Positions 24,301-33,400 of a DNA stretch of 64,000 nucleotides are shown here, piece by piece. The notes beneath the pieces were generated by a model. It saw nothing but the letters and a program-made list of their open reading frames with translations, made no database searches and was not told the DNA's origin. Numbering within the stretch: the stretch's first letter is position 1; every line of letters starts with the position of its first letter. This DNA comes from Eutreptiella sp. 'Long Island Sound 2002' (Eukaryota > Euglenozoa > Euglenophyceae > Eutreptiales > Eutreptiaceae), in the NCBI GenBank assembly GCA_964036045.1, contig CAXIWF010000796.1:56798-120797 (forward strand), written 5' to 3'. Position numbers and translations under genes: made by a program.

Positions 24301-26894
24301 ACCCCCCCAAGCCCCTGATACCTAGGGTTGGGGGGGTCCATGCAAATTTGCATCGACCCCCCCAAGCCCCTGATACCTAGGGTTGGGGGGGTCGATGCAA
24401 ATTTGCATCGACCCCCCAAGCCCCTGATACCTAGGGTTGGGGGGGTCGATGCAAATTTGCATCGACCCCCCCAAGCCCCTGATACCTAGGGTTGGGGGGG
24501 TCCATGCAAATTTGCATCGACCCCCCCAAGCCCCTGATACCTAGGGTTGGGGGGGTCGATGCAAATTTGCATCGACCCCCCAAGCCCTGATACCTAGGGT
24601 TCGGGGGCACCATGCAAATTTGCATCGACCCCCCAAGCGCCTGATACCTAGGGTTGGGGGGGTCGATGCAAATTTGCATCGACCCCCCCAAGCCCCTGAT
24701 ACCTGGGGTTGGGCGGGTCGATGCAAATTTGCATCGACCCCCCCAAGCCCCTGATACCTAGGGTTGGGGGGGTCGATGCAAATTTGCATCGACCCCCCCA
24801 AGCCCCTGATACCTAGGGTTGGGGGGGTCCATGCAAATTTGCATCGACCCCCCCAAGCCCCTGATACCTAGGGTTGGGGGGGTCGATGCAAATTTGCATC
24901 GACCCCCCCAAGCCCCTTGATACCTAGGGTTGGGGGGGTCGATGCAAATTTGCATCGACCCCCCCAAGCCCCTGATACCTAGGGTTGGGGGGGTCGATGC
25001 AAACTTGCATCGACCCCCCCAAGCCCCTGATACCTAGGGTTGGCGGTCCATGCAAATTTGCATCGACCCCCCCAAGCCCCTGATACCTAGGGTTGGGGGG
25101 GTCCATGCAAATTTGCATCGACCCCCCCAAGCCCCCGATACCTAGGGTTGGGGGGGTGGATGCAAATTTGCATCGACCCCCCCAAGCCCCTGATACCTAG
25201 GGTTGGGGGGGTCGATGCAAATTTGCATCGACCCCCCCAAGCCCCTGATACGTAGGGTTGGGGGGGTCGATGCAAATTTGCATCGACCCCCCCAAGCCCC
25301 TGATACCTAGGGTTGGGGGGGTCGATGCAAATTTGCATCGACCCCCCCAAGCCCCTGATACCTAGGGTTGGGGGGGTCGATGCAAATTTGCATCGACCCC
25401 CCCAAGCCCCTGATACCTAGGGTTGGGGGGGTCAATGCAAATTTGCATCGACCCCCCCAAGCCCCTGATACCTAGGGTTGGGGGGGTCGATGCAAATTTG
25501 CATCGACCCCCCCAAGCCCCTGATACCTAGGGTTGGAGGGGTCGATGCAAATTTGCATCGACCCCCCCAAGCCCCTGCTACCCACGTTTGGGGGGGTCCA
25601 TGCAAATTTGCATCGACCCCCCCAAGCCCCTGATACCTAGGGTTGGGGGGGTCCATGCAAATTTGCATCGACCCCCCCAAGGCCCTGATACCTAGTGTGG
25701 GGGGGGTCGATGCAAATTTGCATCGACCCCCCCAAGCCCCTGATACCTAGGGTTGGGGGGGTCGATGCAAATTTGCATCGACCCCCCCAAGCCCCTGATA
25801 CCTAGGGTTGGGGGGGTCCATGCAAATTTGCATCGACCCCCCCAAGCCCCTGATACCTAGGGTTGTGGGGGTCGATGTAAATTTGCATCGACCCCCCCAA
25901 GCCCCTGATACCTAGGGTTGGGGGGTCGATGCAAATTCGCATCGACCCCCCCAAGCCCCTGATACCTAGGGTTGGGGGGGTCGATGCAAATTTGCATCGA
26001 CCCCCCCAAGCCCATGATACCTAGGGTTGGGGGGGTCGATGCAAATTTGCATCGACCCCCCCAAGCCCCTGATACCTAGGGTTGGGGGGGTCGATGCAAA
26101 TTTGCATCGACCCCCCCATGCCCTTGATACCTAGGGTTGGGGGGGTCGATGCAAATTTGCATTGACCCCCCCAAGCCCCTGATACCTAGGGTTGGGGGGG
26201 TCAATGCAAATTTGCATCGACCCCCCCAAGCCCCTGATACCTAGGGTTGGGGGGGTCGATGCGAATTTGCATCGACCCCCCCAAGCCCCTGATACCTAGG
26301 GTTGGGGCGGTCGATGCAAATTTGCATCGACCCCCCCAAGCCCCTGATACCTAGGGTTGGGGGGGTCGATGCAAATTTGCATCGACCCCCCCAAGCCCCT
26401 GATACCTAGGGTAGGGGGGGTCGATGCAAATTTGCATCGACCCCCCCAAGCCCCTGATACCTAGGGTTGGGGGGGTCGATGCAAATTTGCATCGACCCCC
26501 CCAAGCCCATGATACCTAGGGTTGGGGGGGTCGATGCAAATTTGCATCGACCCCCCCAAGCCCCTGATACCTAGGGTTCGGGGGGTCGATGCAAATTTGC
26601 ATCGACCCCCCCAAGCCCCTGATACCTAGGGTTGGGGGGGTCGATGCAAATTTGCATCGACCCCCCCAAGCCCCTGATACCTAGGGTTGGGGGGGTCCAT
26701 GCAAATTTACATCGACCCCCCCAAGCCCCTGATACCTAGGGTTGGGGGGTCCATGCAAATTTGCATCGACCCCCCCAAGCCCCTGATACCTAGGGTTGGG
26801 GGGGTCGATGCAAATTTGCATCGACCCCCCCAAGCCCCTGATACCTAGGGTTGGGGGGGTCCATGCAAATTTGCATCGACCCCTCCAAGCCCCT
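21341..26894 (+). repeat. Mixed satellite segment, no dominant higher-order repeat
   Basis: Consensus monomers alternate with single variants: G6, G8, CTAGGGGTGGG, GCGAATTTGC and GATACGTAGGG. The linker insertion CCCCTTGATACC occurs near 23321, 23542 and 24913, so only short and irregular duplications are visible. A degenerate patch near 24,590-24,650 has CAAGCCCTGAT, TTCGGGGGCACC and AAGCGCCTG in adjacent monomers. All linkers are in forward orientation. I see nothing non-satellite. Confidence 0.75.
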
Positions 26895-27439
26895 GATTCC
26901 TAGGGTTGGGGGGGTCGATGTAAATTTGCATCGACCCCCCCAAGCCCCTGATACCTAGGGCTGGGGGGGTCGATGCAAATTTGCATCGACCCCCCCAAGC
27001 CCCTGATACCTAGGGTTGGGGGGGTCGATGCAAATTTGCATCGACCCCCCCCAAGCCCCTGATACCTAGGGTTGGGGGGGTCGATGCAAATTTGCATCGA
27101 CCCCCCCAAGCCCTTGATACCTAGGGTTGGGGGGGTCGATGCAAATTTGCATTGACCCCCCCAAGCCCCTGATACCTAGGGTTGGGGGGGTCGATGCAAA
27201 TTTGCATCGACCCCCCCAAGCCCCCGATACCTAGGGTTGGGGGGGTCAATGCAAATTTGCATCGACCCCCCCAACCCCCTGATACCTAGGGTTGGGGGGG
27301 TCGATGCAAATTTGCATCGACCCCCCCAAGCCCCTGATACCTAGGGTTGGGGGGGTCGATGCAAATTTGCATCGACCCCCCCAAGCCCCTGATACCTAGG
27401 GTTTGGGGGGTCCATGCAAATTTGCATCGACCCCCCCAA

Positions 27440-28060
27440 CCCTAGGTATCAGGGGCTTGGGGCGGTCGATGCAAATTTGCATCGACCCCCCCAACCCTAG
27501 GTATCCGGGGCTTGGGGGGTTCGATGCAAATTTGCATCGACCCCCCCAAGCCCCGGATACCTAGGGTTGGGGGGGTCGATGCAAATTTGCATCGACCGCC
27601 CCAACCCTAGGTATCAGAGACTTGGGGGGGTCAATGCAAATTTGCATCGACCCCCCCAACCCTAGGTATCAGGGGCTTGGGGGGGTCGATGCAAATTTGC
27701 ATCTACCCCCCAACCCTAGGTATCAGAGACTTGGGGGGGTCAATGCAAATTTGCATCGACCCCCCCAACCCTAGGTATCAGGGCCTTGGGGGGGTCGATG
27801 CAAATTTGCATGGACCCCCCCAACCCTAGGTATCAGGGGCTTGGGGGGGTCGATGCAAATTTGCATGGACCCCCCCAACCCTAGGTATCAGGGGCTTGGG
27901 GGGGTAGATGCAAATTTGCATCGACCCCCCCAACCCTAGGTATCAGGGGCTTGGGGGGGTCGATGCAAATTTGCATGGACCCCCCCAACCCTAGGTATCA
28001 GGGGCTTGGGGGGGTCGATGCAAATTTGGATCGACCCCCCCAACCCTAGGTATCAGGGGC
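27440..28060 (-). repeat. Inverted-linker block 1 (11 flipped linkers)
   Basis: Flipped linkers begin near 27440, 27495, 27605, 27660, 27714, 27769 and onward at about 55 bp to 28044. One forward linker (27550-27566) interrupts them. Variants include TATCCGGGG at 27495 and TATCAGAGAC at two places 110 bp apart, each followed by TCAATGC, which shows a dimer duplication. Four cores carry CATGGA in the right arm and none inside the block carries TCCATG in the left arm. That is the reverse complement of the forward-array pattern, so whole monomers, not just linkers, are inverted. Forward order resumes at 28099. Confidence 0.92.
27457..27604. repeat. 148-bp near-perfect palindrome inside block 1
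   Basis: This is the counterpart of the 148-bp palindrome in block 3, with its axis between 27530 and 27531. It carries the same mirrored private variants. Its central core has one change (GGGGGGTTCGATG, the T at 27520), which breaks a single base pair. Block 2 holds only the right half of this structure. Confidence 0.9.
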
Positions 28061-28373
28061 TTGGGGGGGTCGATGCAAATTTGCATGGACGCCCCCAAGC
28101 CCCTGATACCTAGGGTTGGGGGGGTCCATGCAAATTTGCATCGACCCCCCCAAGCCCCTGATACCTAGGGTTGGGGGGGTCGATGCAAATTTGCATCGAC
28201 CCCCCCAAGCCCCTGATACCTAGGGTTGGGGGGGTCGATGCAAATTTGCATCGACCCCCCCAAGCCCCTGATACTTAGGGCTAGGGGGGTCCATGCAAAT
28301 TTGCATCGACCCCCCCAAGCCCCTGATACCTAGGGTTGGGGGGGTCCATGCAAATTTGCATCGACCCCACCAA

Positions 28374-28390
28374 CCCTAGGTATCAGGGGT
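28374..28390 (-). repeat. Isolated flipped linker, copy 1
   Basis: A single reversed linker, CCCTAGGTATCAGGGGT, lies between forward monomers. Its last base is T, where flipped linkers in the blocks have C. The core to its left ends in CCCCACC, a private variant. The core to its right still carries TCCATG in its left arm, which is forward polarity. So here the linker was inverted without inverting the right-hand core. Confidence 0.9.
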
Positions 28391-30021
28391 TTGGGGGGGT
28401 CCATGCAAATTTGCATCGACCCCCCCAGGCCCCTGATACCTAGGGTTGGGGGGGTCCATGCAAATTTGCATCGACCCCCCCAAGCCCCTGATACCTAGGG
28501 TTGGGGGGGTCCATGCAAATTTGCATCGACCCCCCCAAGCCCCTGATACCTAGGGTTGGGGGGGTCCATGCAAATTTGCATCGACCCCCCCAAGCCCCTG
28601 ATACCTAGGGTTGGGGGGGTCCATGCAAATTTGCATCGACCCCCCCAAGCCCCTGATACCTAGGGTTGGGGGGGTCCATGCAAATTTGCATCGACCCCCC
28701 CAAGCCCCTGATACCTAGGGTTGGGGGGGTCCATGCAAATTTGCATCGACCCCCCAAGCCCCTGATACCTAGGGTTGGGGGGGTCCATGCAAATTTGCAT
28801 CGACCCCCCCAAGCCCCTGATACCTAGGGTTGGGGGGGTCCGTGCAAATTTGCATCGACCCCCCCAAGCCCCTGAAACCTAGGGTTGGGGGGGTCCATGC
28901 AAATTTGCATCGACCCCCCCAAGCCCCTGATACCTAGGGTTGGGGGGTCGATGCAAATTTGCATCGACCCCCCCAAGCCCCTGATACCTAGGGTTGGGGG
29001 GGTCGATGCAAATTTGCATCGACCCCCCCAAGCCCCTGATACCTAGGGTTGGGGGGGTCGATGCAAATTTGCATCGACCCCCCCAAGCCCCTGATACCTA
29101 GGGTTGGGGGGGTCGATGCAAATTTGCATCGACCCCCCCAAGCCCCTGATACCTAGGGTTGGGGGGGTCGATGCAAATTTGCATCGACCCCCCCAAGCCC
29201 CTGATACCTAGGGTTGGGGGGGTCGATGCAAATTTGCATCGACCCCCCCAAGCCCCTGATACCTAGGGTTGGGGGGGTCGATGCAAATTTGCATCGACCC
29301 CCCCAAGCCCCTGATACCTAGGGTTGGGGGGGTCCATGCAAATTTGCATCGACCCCCCCAAGCCCCTGATACCTAGGGTTGGGGGGGTCCATGCAAATTT
29401 GCATCGACCCCCCCAAGCCCCTGATACCTAGGGTTGGGGGGGTCGATGCAGATTTGCATCGACCCCCCCAAGCCCCTGAAACCTAGGGTTGGGGGGGTCG
29501 ATGCAAATTTGCATCGACCCCCCCAAGCCCCTGATACCTAGGGTTGGGGGGGTCGATGCAAATTTGCATCGACCCCCCCAAGCCCCTGATACCTAGGGTT
29601 GGGGGGGTCGATGCAAATTTGCATCGACCCCCCCAAGCCCCTGATACCTAGGGTTGGGGGGGTCGATGCAAATTTGCATCGACCCCCCCAAGCCCCTGAT
29701 ACCTAGGGTTGGGGGGGTCCATGCAAATTTGCATCGACCCCCCCAAGCCCCTGATACCTAGGGTTGGGGGGGTCCATGCAAATTTGCATCGACCCCCCCA
29801 AGCCCTTGATACCTAGGGTTGGGGGGGTCGATGCAAATTTGCATTGACCCCCCCAAGCCCCTGATACCTAGGGTTGGGGGGGTCGATGCAAATTTGCATC
29901 GACCCCCCCAAGCCCCCGATACCTAGGGTTGGGGGGGTCGATGCAAATTTGCATCGACCCCCCCAAGCCCCGGATACCTAGGGTTGGGGGGGTCAATGCA
30001 AATTTGCATCGACCGCCCCAA

Positions 30022-30477
30022 CCCTAGGTATCAGAGACTTGGGGGGGTCAATGCAAATTTGCATCGACCCCCCCAACCCTAGGTATCAGGGGCTTGGGGG
30101 GGTCGATGCAAATTTGCACCGACCCCCCAACCCTAGGTATCAGAGACTTGGGGGGGTCAATGCAAATTTGCATCGACCCCCCCAACCCTAGGTATCAGGG
30201 GCTTGGGGGGGTCGATGCAAATTTGCATGGACCCCCCCAACCCTAGGTATCAGGGGCTTGGGGGGGTCGATGCAAATTTGCATGGACCCCCCCAACCCTA
30301 GGTATCAGGGGCTTGGGGGGGTAGATGCAAATTTGCATCGACCCCCCCAACCCTAGGTATCAGGGGCTTGGGGGGGTCGATGCAAATTTGCATGGACCCC
30401 CCCAACCCTAGGTATCAGGGGCTTGGGGGGGTCGATGCAAATTTGGATCGACCCCCCCAACCCTAGGTATCAGGGGC
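30022..30477 (-). repeat. Inverted-linker block 2 (9 flipped linkers, truncated)
   Basis: This block matches block 1 from its third flipped linker (27605) to its last (28060) at an offset of exactly 2,417 bp. The first two flipped linkers are absent. In their place the forward array runs directly into the forward CCCCGGATACC linker at 29967-29983. The switch lies within or next to the core at 29929-29966, as expected if crossover took place in the shared palindrome. Four cores again carry CATGGA. Forward order resumes at 30516. Confidence 0.92.
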
Positions 30478-30790
30478 TTGGGGGGGTCGATGCAAATTTG
30501 CATGGACCCCCCCAAGCCCCTGATACCTAGGGTTGGGGGGGTCCATGCAAATTTGCATCGACCCCCCCAAGCCCCTGATACCTAGGGTTGGGGGGGTCGA
30601 TGCAAATTTGCATCGACCCCCCTAAGCCCCTGATACCTAGGGTTGGGGGGGTCGATGCAAATTTGCATCGACCCCCCCAAGCCCCTGATACTTAGGGCTA
30701 GGGGGGTCCATGCAAATTTGCATCGACCCCCCCAAGCCCCTGATACCTAGGGTTGGGGGGGTCCATGCAAATTTGCATCGACCCCACCAA

Positions 30791-30807
30791 CCCTAGGTAT
30801 CAGGGGT
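30791..30807 (-). repeat. Isolated flipped linker, copy 2
   Basis: This matches the isolated flip at 28374 with an offset of 2,417 bp, the same as between blocks 1 and 2. It keeps the CCCCACC variant on its left and the TCCATG core and AGGCCCC linker on its right. Confidence 0.9.
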
Positions 30808-31395
30808 TTGGGGGGGTCCATGCAAATTTGCATCGACCCCCCCAGGCCCCTGATACCTAGGGTTGGGGGGGTCCATGCAAATTTGCATCGACCCCCCCAA
30901 GCCCCTGATACCTAGGGTTGGGGGGGTCCATGCAAATTTGCATCGACCCCCCCAAGCCCCTGATACCTAGGGTTGGGGGGGTCCATGCAAATTTGCATCG
31001 ACCCCCCCAAGCCCCTGATTCCTAGGGTTGGGGGGGTCGATGTAAATTTGCATCGACCCCCCCAAGCCCCTGATACCTAGGGTTGGGGGGGTCGATGCAA
31101 ATTTGCATTGACCCCCCCCAGCCCCTGATACCTAGGGTTGGGGGGGTCGATGCAAATTTGCATCGACCCCCCCAAGCCCCCGATACCTAGGCTTGGGGGG
31201 GTCAATGCAAATTTGCATCGACCCCCCCAAGCCCCTGATACCTAGGGTTGGGGGGGTCGATGCAAATTTGCATCGACCCCCCCAAGCCCCTGATACCTAG
31301 GGTTGGGGGGGTCGATGCAAATTTGCATCGACCCCCCCAAGCCCCTGATACCTAGGGTTTGGGGGGTCGATGCAAATTTGCATCGACCCCCCCAA

Positions 31396-32016
31396 CCCTA
31401 GGTATCAGGGGCTTGGGGCGGTCGATGCAAATTTGCATCGACCCCCCCAACCCTAGGTATCCGGGGCTTGGGGGGGTCGATGCAAATTTGCATCGACCCC
31501 CCCAAGCCCCGGATACCTAGGGTTGGGGGGGTCGATGCAAATTTGCATCGACCGCCCCAACCCTAGGTATCAGAGACTTGGGGGGGTCAATGCAAATTTG
31601 CATCGACCCCCCCAACCCTAGGTATCAGGGGCTTGGGGGGGTCGATGCAAATTTGCATCGACCCCCCAACCCTAGGTATCAGAGACTTGGGGGGGTCAAT
31701 GCAAATTTGCATCGACCCCCCCAACCCTAGGTATCAGGGGCTTGGGGGGGTCGATGCAAATTTGCGTGGACCCCCCCAACCCTAGGTATCAGGGGCTTGG
31801 GGGGGTCGATGCAAATTTGCATGGACCCCCCCAACCCTAGGTATCAGGGGCTTGGGGGGGTCGATGCAAATTTGCATCGACCCCCCCAACCCTAGGTATC
31901 AGGGGCTTGGGGGGGTCGATGCAAATTTGCATGGACCCCCCCAACCCTAGGTATCAGGGGCTTGGGGGGGTCGATGCAAATTTGGATCGACCCCCCCAAC
32001 CCTAGGTATCAGGGGC
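31396..32016 (-). repeat. Inverted-linker block 3 (11 flipped linkers)
   Basis: This is a full copy of block 1 at an offset of 3,956 bp and with the same length of 621 bp between the first and last flipped linker. It keeps the single forward linker (31506-31522), the TATCCGGGG and TATCAGAGAC variants, and the GGGGCGG core variant near 31415. Small differences from block 1 include CGTGGA near 31766 and TCGATGC where block 1 has TAGATGC. Forward order resumes at 32055. Confidence 0.92.
31413..31560. repeat. 148-bp perfect palindrome inside block 3
   Basis: The axis is between 31486 and 31487. I compared the arms base by base and they agree over the full 74 bp each. The palindrome contains three cores and two linkers. 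Two private variants are mirrored: TATCCGGGG at 31458-31466 against CCCCGGATA at 31507-31515, and GGCGG at 31417-31421 against CCGCC at 31552-31556. Symmetry stops at 31412 (C) against 31561 (C). Mirrored private variants show that one arm was copied from the other. Confidence 0.93.
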
Positions 32017-32329
32017 TTGGGGGGGTCGATGCAAATTTGCATGGACCCCCCCAAGCCCCTGATACCTAGGGTTGGGGGGGTCCATGCAAATTTGCATCGA
32101 CCCCCCCAAGCCCCTGATACCTAGGGTTGGGGGGGTTGATGCAAATTTGCATCGACCCCCCCAAGCCCCTGATACCTAGGGTTGGGGGGGTCGATGCAAA
32201 TTTGCATCGACCCCCCCAAGCCCCTGATACCTAGGGCTGGGGGGGTCCATGCAAATTTGCATCGACCCCCCCAAGCCCCTGATACCTAGGGTTGGGGGGG
32301 TCCATGCAAATTTGCATCGACCCCACCAA

Positions 32330-32346
32330 CCCTAGGTATCAGGGGT
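32330..32346 (-). repeat. Isolated flipped linker, copy 3
   Basis: This matches the flip at 30791 with an offset of 1,539 bp, the same as between blocks 2 and 3. The same flanking variants are present, so the single-linker inversion predates the amplification of the region. Confidence 0.9.
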
Positions 32347-33400
32347 TTGGGGGGGTCCATGCAAATTTGCATCGACCCCCCCAGGCCCCTGATACCTAGG
32401 GTTGGGGGGGTCCATGCAAATTTGCATCGACCCCCCCAAGCCCCTGATACCTAGGGTTGGGGGGGTCCATGCAAATTTGCATCGACCTGCCCAAGCCCCT
32501 GATACCTAGGGTTGGGGGGGTCCATGCAAATTTGCATCGACCCCCCCAAGCCCCTGATACCTAGGGTTGGGGGGGTCCGTGCAAATTTGCATCGACCCCC
32601 CCAAGCCCCTGAAACCTAGGGTTGGGGGGGTCCATGCAAATTTGCATCGACCCCCCCAAGCCCCTGATACCTAAGGTTGGGGGGGTCGATGCAAATTTGC
32701 ATCGACCCCCCCAAGCCCCTGATACCTAGGGTTGGGGGGGTCGATGCAAATTTGCATCGACCCCCCCAAGCCCCTGATACCTAGGGTTGGGGGGGTCGAT
32801 GCAAATTTGCATCGACCCCCCCAAGCCCCTGATACCTAGGGTTGGGGGGGTCGATGCAAATTTGCATCGACCCCCCCAAGCCCCTGATACCCAGGGTTGG
32901 GGGGGTCGATGCAAATTTGCATCGACCCCCCCAAGCCCCTGATACCTAGGGTTGGGGGGGTCGATGCAAATTTGCATCGACCCCCCCAAGCCCCTGATAC
33001 CTAGGGTTGGGGGGGTCCATGCAAATTTGCATCGACCCCCCCAAGCCCCTGATACCTAGGGTTGGGGGGGTCCATGCAAATTTGCATCGACCCCCCCAAG
33101 CCCCTGATACCTAGGGTTGGGGGGGTCGATGCAGATTTGCATCGACCCCCCCAAGCCCCTGATACCTAGGGTTGGGGGGGTCGATGCAAATTTGCATCGA
33201 CCCCCCCAAGCCCCTGATACCTAGGGTTGGGGGGGTCGATGCAAATTTGCATCGACCCCCCCAAGCCCCTGATACCTAGGGTTGGGGGGGTCGATGCAAA
33301 TTTGCATTGACCCCCCCAAGCCCTTGATACCTAGGGTTGGGGGGGTCGATGCAAATTTGCATCGACCCCCCCAAGCCCCTGATACCTACGGTTGGGGGGG

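Larger units (their letters stand above)
26895..33400. repeat. Orientation-switch region with flipped linkers
   Basis: This is the only part of the window where linkers occur in reverse orientation, CCCTAGGTATCAGGGGC. I count 34 flipped linkers: three blocks of 11, 9 and 11, plus three isolated ones. The three blocks and the isolated flips share offsets of 2,417 and 1,539 bp, so they are copies of one ancestral arrangement. Outer markers such as GATTCC with GATGTAAA (26895 and 31017), TCCGTGC (28840 and 32577) and GCAGATTTGC (near 29444 and 33128) show that the surrounding forward monomers were copied too, with a few monomers gained or lost. The 55-bp period and the cores continue through every switch. 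Confidence 0.9.

Noticed and set aside
27440-32016. Inversion blocks as pure assembly or fold-back read artefacts
   Set aside because: The three blocks carry small differences from each other, and the same offsets are shown by flanking forward markers and isolated flips. That fits real amplification better than a random artefact, though raw reads would be needed to exclude it.
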